Assembly: GCF_001685485.1 (NCBI RefSeq)
Contig: NZ_BDEL01000001.1
Coordinates: 3,879,501-3,943,500 of the forward strand
Length of the DNA stretch: 64,000 nucleotides
Direction: 5' to 3'
From: Formosa haliotis
GTDB taxonomy: Bacteria; Bacteroidota; Bacteroidia; Flavobacteriales; Flavobacteriaceae
The stretch's first letter is position 1; each line of letters begins with the position of its first letter. The translations under genes were made by a program, and so were the position numbers. The notes under the pieces were generated by a model. That model did not search any database. It was not told the DNA's origin and saw only the letters and a program-made list of their open reading frames with translations. Below are positions 9,424 to 18,396 of the stretch, in pieces.

Positions 9424-9963
9424 TCATATGAGACTGAAATTCAGACGGAAAAACAGTTCGCCTTTTTTGTCAATCTCTGCTGCATTTCTGAGGATTATGA
9501 ATATGTTTGACAATACCAAAAAAATCATAACAACTAGACTAAACTTATTTCCAAGCGAAAACCAATTTTTCATAAAGGAGCTTAGCATAAAAATAATAAC
9601 AGCAAAGATTAGCCATAAAATTTGAATGGAAACAATTTGCTTTGCCAATGGATTAAATTGCTTTTTGGCAGACATTATAACAAGTGGAATAATAATATTT
9701 GCAGGTGGGATTATAGTGAAAGGCAATGAAGAAAGGTTGATAATCTTTATTAAGGTGGACTTAATTTCAATTTGGGCTTCTTCTTTTTCAAGCAATTCAT
9801 TTTCTTTTATTCCTAAGGTCTTCGCTAATATTTTAAGTGTTTGTCCTTTTGGTTCATTCCCCGACTCAATACGTTGTATGGTTCTTATAGAAATCCCTGA
9901 TTTATCAGAAAGTTCTTCCTGTGTCAAGTTAAGTTTTTCTCTGTTCTTTTTCAGTTTTGACAT
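9424..9963 (-). CDS. XRE-family HTH regulator with C-terminal membrane segment
   Basis: A 179-residue protein. Residues 3-57 form a lambda-repressor-like HTH (LTQEELSDKSGISIRTIQRI). The C-terminal half carries about three hydrophobic helices (residues 75-95, 105-125, 135-155), so the regulator is probably membrane-tethered. Such XRE-membrane proteins are common in flavobacteria. It starts 20 bp from the cassette border at 9983-9993 and lies upstream of the serine hydrolase in the same cassette and direction, so it may control that gene. Confidence 0.8.
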   Translation of the reverse strand: MSKLKKNREKLNLTQEELSDKSGISIRTIQRIESGNEPKGQTLKILAKTLGIKENELLEKEEAQIEIKSTLIKIINLSSLPFTIIPPANIIIPLVIMSAKKQFNPLAKQIVSIQILWLIFAVIIFMLSSFMKNWFSLGNKFSLVVMIFLVLSNIFIILRNAAEIDKKGELFFRLNFSLI

Positions 9964-9993
9964 TCGAAGTTGTTTTTCTTAAATGTTGCCTAA

Positions 9994-10113
9994 CGTGTTT
10001 GTATATGGTTTGTTGCGTGGTTAAGCACGTAATTTAGCAAATAAAAACCGAATAGAAAATCCGCTAGGATTTTCGTAAGTAGGCTAGAACTAGCAATAAA
10101 TTATATACGGTGT
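9994..10113 (-). repeat. attC-like site (junction 3), interrupted by intron 2 at its core
   Basis: A 120-nt palindromic spacer. Outer arms are GTATATGGTTTGTTGC and TAGCAATAAATTATATAC; the inner hairpin is GAAAATCCGCTAGGATTTTC. It ends ACGGTGT, directly followed by intron 2. Splicing restores ACGGTGTTGCCAG, the normal junction sequence. Confidence 0.8.
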
Positions 10114-10709
10114 GTGTGCCCAGCATGGGCATCTTTTGATTTACCGAAAGGTAAATAATTAATCTATAGGGTGCAAGTCCCTTATGCGCAGGAGTAACGT
10201 CTTGAAGCATTAGTAAGTCGCAAGGGTGAAAACCGTGAGGTTTTATCTGAAGGAAGCGGAACTACAAAACTCGGTACTGACGAACAGAAATCGTATACAG
10301 AGGCATATTTACTTGGGTAAGCAACCACATCATTGTAACGTCCTAAGATTAACAAAAGGGTAAGTATGTAGATACGGCAGAAATTGAGGGAAAGAAGATG
10401 CCATTACCAGGGGAGATCTCTACAACTACGAGTTGGTTATGTAGAGAAGTCAGCAGAGGTCATAGTACTTACAGGAAACGAGCGGAGGGAATACCTTTGA
10501 TGGACTCACAAGTAGGGAAGGACTGAACGTAATTCTCTTCAAAATTCGCATAGGAGCACTAGTTGTAGCCTATGCTTAAACTAGAAGATAGTGCCAAGGG
10601 TGAAAAGAGCTTTGGTGTGATGATTTACGAACCGCCGTATACGAGACCCGTACGTACGGTGGTGTGAGGGGTGTACTCCGTCATTTGATGGCGGAGCCAT
10701 CCACTCGAT
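10114..10709 (+). mobile_element. ORF-less group II intron, copy 2 (596 nt)
   Basis: Begins GTGTGCCCAGCATGGGC and ends CCACTCGAT. Domain V near 10630 pairs CCGCCGTA with TACGGTGG, giving a CGC catalytic triad opposite GUG. No ORF. It lies between the two T of the GTT core. Nearly identical to copies 3-5. Confidence 0.88.
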
Positions 10710-10718
10710 TGCCAGTAG

Positions 10719-11213
10719 TTATTCTTTCATTATTTCAATTACTCCACTAGATTCTCTTTCCCAAACTAATTCATCATTATACCAAACTTTTGATAGTAAA
10801 AAATAATTCTGACTTGATTTAGAATGGGTTTTAATAGTATCAGTGTCGGTTTCTGAAAATTTCAAATAAGCTATGTTTTCCACAACTTCATATTCTGAAG
10901 TCTCATCAATGATATTTGATGAGGATGGATTTGTAAAAACTTTTAGTAATTTATCCGAAGTTAATTCTATACTGCCCATATTATAACCGTTTTCAATAGT
11001 TACTTCTACAGGGCCATTGTCAATTAGGTAATAAAGTTGGATGTCATTGATGTCAATTGAATTTTCTGTATTAGTATCAAGAAGATTTTGTCCATCTGAA
11101 TTTTTAAGACTTAAATATATTTGGTTTTCTAAGTTAAATCCATTCATATCTTCATCATCTTGACTACAAGCTGCAAGAGCTGTAAATGCTAAAATCATTA
11201 ATATTGCTTTCAT
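10719..11213 (-). CDS. Cassette-borne lipoprotein, unknown function (164 aa)
   Basis: A lipoprotein signal with lipobox LAAC at residues 13-16 and an acidic stretch (SQDDED) after the Cys, typical of surface-exposed Bacteroidota lipoproteins. The rest is predicted beta-rich. It ends 8 bp inside the left cassette border and starts 12 bp after the stop of a truncated C10-type peptidase. C10 peptidases are often paired with a small inhibitor gene, so an inhibitor role is possible but unproven. Confidence 0.65.
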   Translation of the reverse strand: MKAILMILAFTALAACSQDDEDMNGFNLENQIYLSLKNSDGQNLLDTNTENSIDINDIQLYYLIDNGPVEVTIENGYNMGSIELTSDKLLKVFTNPSSSNIIDETSEYEVVENIAYLKFSETDTDTIKTHSKSSQNYFLLSKVWYNDELVWERESSGVIEIMKE

Positions 11214-11225
11214 AATAAAAGTATT

Positions 11226-11768
11226 TTAAGGGTGAATATTTATAATCATTTTGTATCCTGTCGAAAAATTAGCCCAACCTACATTAGGAGTGCCATGAAA
11301 AAACCAATTATTGTCTGTGTTGAAACTGTCATTCCATCCCCAATTCATATGTAAATAAAAGTCACTATATGTGTAGGTTTCGTATTCATAGTATGTCCCC
11401 GGATTATGAATTGTGGTGTATGTCATTCTTCTATATCCATCACATACCCAAGCGTGACCACCACCAGAAGGGTCTTGACCTCTTAATTTTACTGGTTGAT
11501 TCCACATTGCCAATTGCTGAACAATTGTATTTGTATTAAAGTTTGTATAGTTTGCAGAACTGGAATAACCAAACGTATTTACAAGAGCATTGCGAGCATC
11601 GGAAGTGTAAGCACCAGATTCATCACAATCATATTGCATATTAACAGATTGTCCCGCATCTTCCATTAATCCTGCTACTTCATGAGTGGAATTGTTTAGA
11701 ATAGCATTCCATGCTATTTGATTGGGCATTACTGCTAATAACCGTGCATAATTTTTAAATTTGTTCAT
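11226..11768 (-). pseudogene. C-terminal half of a C10 (streptopain-like) cysteine peptidase
   Basis: A 180-residue fragment. It keeps the catalytic His segment GGGHAWVCDGY and the Trp-rich LHMNWGWND segment of the C10 family, together with the SVNMQYDCDESGA segment. The signal peptide, propeptide and catalytic Cys region that must precede them are absent. The ATG at 11768 is therefore an opportunistic start or an assembly-independent truncation. The cassette's right end repeat (ATTATGGCTAA) also fails to match its left one (TTGCCAGTA), which fits a rearrangement that joined parts of two cassettes. Probably inactive as a protease. Confidence 0.7.
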
Positions 11769-11808
11769 AATTTTAATTTTTAAGGTTTGATTTAATTATG
11801 GCTAACGG

Positions 11809-13469
11809 CAGTCTGTCTAATAACCGACTGCAATTATATATATTTCTACTAAAATACAGTTTTTTCTATTAGACGGGAGCTAAGATTCTATATTTTGAAT
11901 TTTGTTTGTAGGGTTCTTCAAAACTTGTTAGAATAGCTGTAAAAAGCATAATTAAAGACCTGTGAGCTTGAACACGAGGTGTATTGGTTTTTCTAATGAT
12001 ATTCCAAATTCTTTTTAAGTTATAGGCAATAAACATAAACCCTACATCTGCACTAGCGCGTTGCATCGTTTTTTTAGTTATGATATGATCAAAACTCCAC
12101 TGGCGTTTTATGGTTCCGTAAGGATGCTCTACAATGGCTTGGCGTTTTTTATAAGCATCAGGATTTTGCAATACACTCTTTGCGTTGGCTTCAATATATT
12201 TATGGAATTCACTGCGTTGTACTACTTTTCCATTTGCTTTAGACGTGGTACATAATGCTCTTGCGGGGCAAGCTTTACATTTGTTTGTTTTGTATTGTTT
12301 GAAACGATAATTACGCCCTTTATAAGTGCTGCCATTACTTTTAAGTATGTTTCCTTGTGGGCAAGTATAGGTGTCGTGTTCTTTATTATATTTAAAATGT
12401 TCTGAGTTATAGTTAGGATCTGGAGCTTGCGATGCTCTTCCTATTCCAGGGATAGCAACAAGGGTTTTAATACCTAGTTTATTAGCAGTTTTAAATTCAC
12501 TTCCTGTATGATATCCTTTGTCATAGAGCGCCGTAAAGGTGTTCGTTCCTAAAATAGTTTTAGCTCTTTGTAACATCTGTCCCATAGCCTTGGAGTCGTT
12601 TTTATTGGTAACCAAGTAGTCGAACGGAATATTATGATCTGCGTCTACAGTAGATTGTACACAGTAAGCAACTTCAGTAATATTGTTACGCACAATTAAA
12701 TGCTTGCTATCGGGATCAGAGGTAGAAATTTGTGGTTCTCCCGAAGCCTTCAACTGTGCATTTAGTTTTTCGTATTCTTTTCTGCGACCTTGATGCTTAT
12801 CAATATCTTTCTTAATTTCCTCTTTTTCATTTTCACTATCACTTTGTTCAAGAGCTTTGTTGTATTGTTCTAATTTATTGTCAATATAATCTATGTGACG
12901 CTGTATTTTCTTCTTATTAAAATTGTTTTTCTTACTATTCTGAGCTCTAAACTTAGTACTGTCTCCAGCAATAAGTGTAGCGCCTATAAGCCCAAAATTA
13001 CGTGCCATTTGCACGGTAGCAAAGAACACTTTTTTAATAGCCTTTGCATTATCTTTTCTGAAATTGCTGATGGTGTTGTGATCTGGAGCTAACGATTCAA
13101 GCAGCCACATGACTTCAATGTTTCGTTTACATTCCTTTTCTAATTGTCTTGAAGAACGAATACGGTTCATGTATCCGTAGATGTAAAGTTTGAGAAGAAC
13201 AGCTGGGTTATAGGCTGGAGGACCGTTTTCGGTAAAGTCTGAACGGAATCCTAGTTCTGCAAGGTTAAGTGAATTTACAAATTGATCTATAGACCTTACG
13301 CTGTTCTCATATTCTATAGAATCTTCAAGAGAAACAGGAAAAAGGCAGGTCTGTTTTCGGTCTTTTCCAGGTATGAATTTCATAACTAAAAGATACAAAA
13401 ATCACCTGGAAATTACTTGAGAACTTCTAAAAAATGTAACTAAAAAAGCAATAGTTATTAGACAGTCTG
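11809..13469 (-). mobile_element. IS1182-family insertion sequence, copy A (1661 bp)
   Basis: Terminal repeats are CAGTCTGTCTAATAAC on the left and GTTATTAGACAGTCTG on the right, one mismatch when inverted. It is flanked on both sides by ACGG, a 4-bp target duplication. The ACGG overlaps the AAC of the cassette border, so the element sits at the inner edge of attC junction 4. Single intact transposase gene. Confidence 0.92.
11869..13398 (-). CDS. IS1182-family transposase, copy A (509 aa)
   Basis: DDE transposase of the IS1182 type. The N-terminal DUF772-like DNA-binding part contains FTENGPPAYNPAVLLKLYIY. A central coiled, charged segment (residues 165-215) follows. The catalytic core holds AGDSTKFRA, STVDADHNIPFDY and ALYDKGYHTG. 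A C-terminal zinc-ribbon-like CKACPARALC is followed by EHPYGTIKRQW with the final Glu. The more likely start is the second Met (MKFIPGKDRKQ). It is full length, apparently intact, and identical to copy C except for one residue (Cys for Tyr near 246). Confidence 0.92.
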   Translation of the reverse strand: MYLLVMKFIPGKDRKQTCLFPVSLEDSIEYENSVRSIDQFVNSLNLAELGFRSDFTENGPPAYNPAVLLKLYIYGYMNRIRSSRQLEKECKRNIEVMWLLESLAPDHNTISNFRKDNAKAIKKVFFATVQMARNFGLIGATLIAGDSTKFRAQNSKKNNFNKKKIQRHIDYIDNKLEQYNKALEQSDSENEKEEIKKDIDKHQGRRKEYEKLNAQLKASGEPQISTSDPDSKHLIVRNNITEVAYCVQSTVDADHNIPFDYLVTNKNDSKAMGQMLQRAKTILGTNTFTALYDKGYHTGSEFKTANKLGIKTLVAIPGIGRASQAPDPNYNSEHFKYNKEHDTYTCPQGNILKSNGSTYKGRNYRFKQYKTNKCKACPARALCTTSKANGKVVQRSEFHKYIEANAKSVLQNPDAYKKRQAIVEHPYGTIKRQWSFDHIITKKTMQRASADVGFMFIAYNLKRIWNIIRKTNTPRVQAHRSLIMLFTAILTSFEEPYKQNSKYRILAPV

Positions 13470-13592
13470 ACGGTTTTGTGTAAGCGTCAGTAACGGGAAA
13501 ATGCGCGAGTATTTTCCGCTGACGCAACCAAGATAGCAAAAAGGCGAGAATTTTCGGTAGAAAATTCCGCCGTTATTGCGCTTACACGTTGT
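13470..13592 (-). repeat. attC-like site (junction 4), outer part after IS1182 copy A
   Basis: Together with 11806-11808 this is one spacer of about 122 nt once the IS and one ACGG are removed. Arms GTGTAAGCGTCAGTAACGG and GCCGTTATTGCGCTTACAC pair; inner hairpins involve GGGAAAATGCGCGAGTATTT. It ends CACGTTGT, where intron 3 begins. Confidence 0.75.
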
Positions 13593-14188
13593 GTGTGCCC
13601 AGCATGGGCATCTTTTGATTTACCGAAAGGTAAATAATTAATCTATAGGGTGCAAGTCCCTTATGCGCAGGAGTAACGTCTTGAAGCATTAGTAAGTCGC
13701 AAGGGTGAAAACCGTGAGGTTTTATCTGAAGGAAGCGGAACTACAAAACTCGGTACTGACGAACAGAAATCGTATACAGAGGCATATTTACTTGGGTAAG
13801 CAACCACATCATTGTAACGTCCTAAGATTAACAAAAGGGTAAGTATGTAGATACGGCAGGAATTGAGGGAAAGAAGATGCCATTACCTGGGGAGATCTCT
13901 ACAACTACGAGTTGATCATGTAGAGAAGTCAGCAGAGGTCATAGTACTTACAGGAAACGAGCGGAGGGAATACCTTTGATGGACTCACAAGTAGGGAAGG
14001 ACTGAACATAATTCTCTTCAAAATTCGCATAGGAGCACTAGTTGTAGCCTATGCTTAAACTAGAAGATAGTGCCAAGGGTGAAAAGAGCTTTGGTGTGAT
14101 GATTTACGAACCGCCGTATACGAGACCCGTACGTACGGTGGTGTGAGGGGTGTACTCCGTCATTTGATGGCGGAGCCATCCACTCGAT
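13593..14188 (+). mobile_element. ORF-less group II intron, copy 3 (596 nt)
   Basis: Same ends (GTGTGCCC...CTCGAT), domain V and length as copies 2, 4 and 5, inserted at GT^T of the core. Removing it gives CGTTGTTGTGCAAAG, which matches the far end of cassette 5 (TTTGCACAA). Confidence 0.88.
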
Positions 14189-14203
14189 TGTGCAAAGTTT
14201 TTT

Positions 14204-15460
14204 TTAATTCAGTCGAGATTCTAATTCTTTTCTAACCTCCTCTGCTGTTGGATCTTTAGCTAAAATAACTCCCTTTTCGTCAATTAGGAATATTCCGCCT
14301 CCTCCGCCATCTACATTATATTTTTGCCATATATTATTTTGTTTATCCAGTTCCACCAAGTTTTGCCAAGGCCATTTTTCTTTTTCAAGAAATCTGACCA
14401 ATCTGTCAGTATTTTTTCTTTCGCCTGCAACTCCTATTATTGTAAAGCCTTTGTCTTTAAACTCATCATATAGAGGAATCATCGTTCTGCTTTTAGCTAT
14501 ACAAGGCCCACACCAAGTTGCCCACAAATCTAATAATGCTATTTTCCCATCAATTTTATCGGAAAGTTTGATTTCATTTCCATTTAAGTCAGGTGCAGAA
14601 AAATCCGTATATTTTTTTCCGACTTTAATGTTTTCTATTGCATTTGTTAAGTTTGAAGCCAATTTATTGTAAGGATGATTAGGGTTTGCTACTGAAAGTA
14701 TTCGAAGATTATTTTTAGCCAAATTAATATCCATATTCTCTTTGTCGTACATAAGGTCTTTTATAAAAAATGAATATGATACAATAGAAGGATTGTTTTC
14801 TATGTATTCTTGCTGAAACTTTTTTTGCTCTTCGTAAATTGGTTTTAATTTGTTTACTATTATTTCTGCTTTTGGACTTAAATGTTGATTGGCTTCTTTT
14901 AAATCCCCAAGTTTTTCATAGATAATAATTTTTTCATCGTGACTTTTGGTTTTTCTTAATTCTGCATAAAGTAATTTTGCCTTATCACTATTATATTGGT
15001 CATTTTCAAATAATAAACTTATACTATCTTGTAATGGTTTTATTCTTGAGTTGAATTTATTGTCATAATTTTCTTTATATTTTTTAAATTCAGAATTTAG
15101 TTTGCCACCAATAACTTGATTTTTGTCAAACTCTTCTTCAGAGTAAATAGTTAAATCAATTTTTTCATTGTTCAAAAATAAAGGCATATATCTACCTCCT
15201 TGATTTTTTGCTTCTCCCAAGAACAATTCAACAGATTCAGGGAAATCTAATTTTGTTTTATAATGAAATTTTCCATCTGTAACGGGTATTTCAATTATAG
15301 AATCAGAGTCAAAATATTGACCTGCTTTAACTAAGAGAATTGACTCGGTATCTGTTCCAACTGTTTTTCCGTTAATTTCAAGAAACTGGTCTTTTTCAGA
15401 CGAACAATTGAAGAAAAATACAATTGTTAAAAGTGGGATAAGTTTTGTAATAAATTTCAT
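14204..15460 (-). CDS. Thioredoxin-fold lipoprotein (TlpA/ResA-like) with DUF4369-like N-terminus
   Basis: About 418 residues from the ATG at 15460 (MKFITKLIPLLTIVFF), a lipoprotein signal with Cys in FFFNCSS. An upstream ATG at 15487 adds nine residues and overlaps the cassette end. The N-terminal domain (residues about 30-120) has the beta-rich DUF4369 look; a helical linker follows. The C-terminal thioredoxin domain has ALLDLWATWCGPCIAKSR with the redox WCGPC motif. It probably reduces or isomerises disulfides in the periplasm. In Bacteroidota such proteins are often linked to utilisation or maturation systems. It is the only gene of cassette 5 (14189-15489). Confidence 0.85.
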   Translation of the reverse strand: MKFITKLIPLLTIVFFFNCSSEKDQFLEINGKTVGTDTESILLVKAGQYFDSDSIIEIPVTDGKFHYKTKLDFPESVELFLGEAKNQGGRYMPLFLNNEKIDLTIYSEEEFDKNQVIGGKLNSEFKKYKENYDNKFNSRIKPLQDSISLLFENDQYNSDKAKLLYAELRKTKSHDEKIIIYEKLGDLKEANQHLSPKAEIIVNKLKPIYEEQKKFQQEYIENNPSIVSYSFFIKDLMYDKENMDINLAKNNLRILSVANPNHPYNKLASNLTNAIENIKVGKKYTDFSAPDLNGNEIKLSDKIDGKIALLDLWATWCGPCIAKSRTMIPLYDEFKDKGFTIIGVAGERKNTDRLVRFLEKEKWPWQNLVELDKQNNIWQKYNVDGGGGGIFLIDEKGVILAKDPTAEEVRKELESRLN

Positions 15461-15492
15461 TAAAGATTTCTGTTTTAAATTTTGCACAACGG

Positions 15493-17155
15493 CAGTCTGT
15501 CTAATAACCTACTGCAATTTTATATATTTCTACTAAAATACAGTTTTTTCTATTAGTTGGCAGCTAAGATTCTATATTTTGAATTTTGTTTGTAAGCTTC
15601 TTCAAAACCTGTTAGAATAGCTTTAATAAGCCTAATTAAAGACCATTGATCTTGAACAAGAGGTGTATTGGTTTTTCTAATGATATTCCAAATTCTTTTT
15701 AAGTTATATGCAATAAACATAAACCCTACATCTGCACTAGCGCGTTGCATCGTTTTTTTAGTCATGATATGATCAAAACTCCACTGACGTTTTATGGTTC
15801 CGTAAGGATGCTCTACAATGGCTTGGCGTTTTTTATAAGCATCAGGATTTTGCAATACGCTCTTTGCGTTGGCTTCAATATATTTATGGAATTCACTGCG
15901 TTGTACTACTTTTCCATTTGCTTTAGACGTTGTGCATAATGCTCTTGCGGGGCAAGCTTTACATTTGTTTGTTTTGTATTGTTTGAAACGATAATTACGC
16001 CCTTTATAAGTGCTGCCATTACTTTTAAGTATGTTTCCTTGTGGGCAAGTATAGGTGTCGTGTTCTTTATTATATTTAAAATGTTCTGAGTTATAGTTAG
16101 GATCTGGAGCTTGCGATGCTCTTCCTATTCCAGGGATAGCAACAAGGGTTTTAATACCTAGTTTATTTGCAGTTTTAAATTCACTTCCCGTATGATATCC
16201 TTTGTCATAGAGCGCCGTAAAGGTGTTCGTTCCTAAAATAGTTTTAGCTCTTTGTAACATCTGTCCCATAGCCTTGGAGTCGTTTTTATTGGTAACCAAG
16301 TAGTCGAACGGAATATTATGATCTGCGTCTACAGTAGATTGTACACAGTAAGCAACTTCAGTAATATTGTTACGCACAATTAAATGCTTGCTATCGGGAT
16401 CAGAGGTAGAAATTTGTGGTTCTCCCGAAGCCTTCAACTGTGCATTTAGTTTTTCGTATTCTTTTCTGCGATCTTGATGCTTATCAATATCTTTCTTAAT
16501 TTCCTCTTTTTCATTTTCACTATCACTTTGTTCAAGAGCTTTGTTGTATTGTTCTAATTTATTGTCAATATAATCTATGTGACGCTGTATTTTCTTCTTA
16601 TTAAAATTGTTTTTCTTACTATTCTGAGCTCTAAACTTAGTACTGTCTCCAGCTATAAGAGTAGCGCCTATTAGCCCAAAATTACGTGCCATTTGCACGG
16701 TAGCAAAGAACACTTTTTTAATAGCCTTTGCATTATCTTTTCTGAAATTGCTGATGGTGTTGTGATCTGGAGCTAACGATTCAAGCAGCCACATGACTTC
16801 AATGTTTCGTTTACATTCCTTTTCTAATTGTCTTGAAGAACGAATACGGTTCATGTATCCGTAGATGTAAAGTTTGAGAAGAACAGCTGGGTTATAGGCT
16901 GGAGGACCGTTTTCGGTAAAGTCTGAACGGAATCCTAGTTCTGCAAGGTTAAGTGAATTTACAAATTGATCTATAGACCTTACGCTGTTCTCATATTCTA
17001 TAGAATCATCAAGAGAAACAGGAAAAAGGCAGGTCTGTTTTCGGTCTTTTCCAGGTATGAATTTCATAACTAAAAGATACAAAAATCACCTGGAAATTAC
17101 TTGAGAACTTCTAAAAAATGTAACTAAAAAAAAGCAATAGTTATTAGACAGTCTG
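15493..17155 (-). mobile_element. IS1182-family insertion sequence, copy B (1663 bp)
   Basis: Same terminal repeats as copy A, target duplication ACGG (15489-15492 and 17156-17159), again overlapping the AAC of a cassette border. It differs from A and C by scattered substitutions and two extra A near 17130. Confidence 0.92.
15553..17082 (-). CDS. IS1182-family transposase, copy B (509 aa)
   Basis: Intact, full length, with the same catalytic segments as copy A. It differs mainly in the last 40 residues (LVQDQWSLIRLIKAILTGFE instead of RVQAHRSLIMLFTAILTSFE) and ends ILAAN instead of ILAPV. The divergence concentrates at one end of the gene, as expected if part of the element was exchanged with a more distant copy. 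This copy arrived separately from A and C or recombined since. Confidence 0.92.
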   Translation of the reverse strand: MYLLVMKFIPGKDRKQTCLFPVSLDDSIEYENSVRSIDQFVNSLNLAELGFRSDFTENGPPAYNPAVLLKLYIYGYMNRIRSSRQLEKECKRNIEVMWLLESLAPDHNTISNFRKDNAKAIKKVFFATVQMARNFGLIGATLIAGDSTKFRAQNSKKNNFNKKKIQRHIDYIDNKLEQYNKALEQSDSENEKEEIKKDIDKHQDRRKEYEKLNAQLKASGEPQISTSDPDSKHLIVRNNITEVAYCVQSTVDADHNIPFDYLVTNKNDSKAMGQMLQRAKTILGTNTFTALYDKGYHTGSEFKTANKLGIKTLVAIPGIGRASQAPDPNYNSEHFKYNKEHDTYTCPQGNILKSNGSTYKGRNYRFKQYKTNKCKACPARALCTTSKANGKVVQRSEFHKYIEANAKSVLQNPDAYKKRQAIVEHPYGTIKRQWSFDHIMTKKTMQRASADVGFMFIAYNLKRIWNIIRKTNTPLVQDQWSLIRLIKAILTGFEEAYKQNSKYRILAAN

Positions 17156-17274
17156 ACGGTTTTGTGTATGGCTCGTTGCGGGAAATCAGCTATGATTTTC
17201 CGCCGTAACCGAAAGATAGCAAATTCCAATGAATTCCGATTAAGAATTCAGCCGCAATGAGCTATACACGGTGT
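17156..17274 (-). repeat. attC-like site (junction 5), outer part after IS1182 copy B
   Basis: With 15490-15492 this forms a spacer of about 118 nt. Arms GTGTATGGCTCGTTGCGG and CCGCAATGAGCTATACAC pair almost perfectly; inner hairpins are GGAAATCAGCTATGATTTTC and GAATTCCGATTAAGAATTC. It ends ACGGTGT before intron 4. Confidence 0.8.
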
Positions 17275-17870
17275 GTGTGCCCAGCATGGGTATCTTTTGA
17301 TTTACCGAAAGGTAAATAATTAATCTATAGGGTGCAAGTCCCTTATGCGCAGGAGTAACGTCTTGAAGCATTAGTAAGTCGCAAGGGTGAAAACCGTGAG
17401 GTTTTATCTGAAGGAAGCGGAACTACAAAACTCGGTACTGACGAACAGAAACCGTATACAGAGGCATATTTACTCGGGTAAGCAACCACATCATTGTAAC
17501 GCCCTAAGATTAACAAAAGGGTAAGTATGTAGATACGGCAGGAATTGAGGGAAAGAAGATGCCATTACCTGGGGAGATCTCTACAACTACGAGTTGGTTA
17601 TGTAGAGAAGTCAGCAGAGGTCATAGTACTTACAGGAAACGAGCGGAGGGAATACCTTTGATGGACTCACAAGTAGGGAAGGACTGAACGTAATTCTCTT
17701 CAAAATTCGCATAGGAGCACTAGTTGTAGCCTATGCTTAAACTAGAAGATAGTGCCAAGGGTGAAAAGAGCTTTGGTGTGATGATTTACGAACCGCCGTA
17801 TACGAGACCCGTACGTACGGTGGTGTGAGGGGTGTACTCCGTCATTTGATGGCGGAGCCATCCACTCGAT
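17275..17870 (+). mobile_element. ORF-less group II intron, copy 4 (596 nt)
   Basis: Same boundaries and length as copies 2, 3 and 5. Splicing restores ACGGTGTTGCCCACAG, matching the far border of cassette 6 (TGTGGGCAA, 18384-18392). Confidence 0.88.
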
Positions 17871-17884
17871 TGCCCACAGTATTT

Positions 17885-18382
17885 TTATTTTTTTATAAAA
17901 CTCAACGCTTCGCAAGAATCGGGATCGCCAAGAATAATTAAAATCACAGGCTTATTATCTTGTTCATATAGTTTCCAGGAAGTGCTAATATTTTCTAACT
18001 GTGGCTCTATTTTATTATACTCAATAGTAACGTTCAGTTCGTAATTATCTTTGTCAGAATATGCTTTCCATTTTCCAGTTATGTTCTGTAAAGATTTTTC
18101 ATTTTGTTTATAATCGGCATTAAAAACATCTAATACTCCAACAGGAACATTTTTTAATTCAAAAGTGTTGTTTTGTTTTAAGATTAATTCTGCTGGTCCA
18201 ACAGAATTAGGTGGTCTGATATTTAATTTATAATCGCCAATCAATTGTTCATCGGTTGGAAGCTTTTCAAGTTGTTCCAAATCCGAATAATATGGACACG
18301 GAATAAATCCGCAGTATGATAAAACCACAGAAAATAATATTAATAAAATCCATTTAATATTTGATAGCGATTTCCTTTTCAT
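17885..18382 (-). CDS. Cassette-borne lipoprotein, unknown function (165 aa)
   Basis: The best start is the ATG at 18382 (MKRKSLSNIKWILLILF), which opens a lipoprotein signal with Cys in VLSYC. The ATG at 18421 lies inside the neighbouring insertion sequence and should be ignored. The body holds GDYKLNIRPPNSVGPAELIL and ITGKWKAYSDKDNYELNVTI, two segments like those of small lipocalin-type or META-like beta barrels. Sole gene of cassette 6 (17871-18392). Function unknown. Confidence 0.65.
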   Translation of the reverse strand: MKRKSLSNIKWILLILFSVVLSYCGFIPCPYYSDLEQLEKLPTDEQLIGDYKLNIRPPNSVGPAELILKQNNTFELKNVPVGVLDVFNADYKQNEKSLQNITGKWKAYSDKDNYELNVTIEYNKIEPQLENISTSWKLYEQDNKPVILIILGDPDSCEALSFIKK

Positions 18383-18396
18383 ATTGTGGGCAACGG

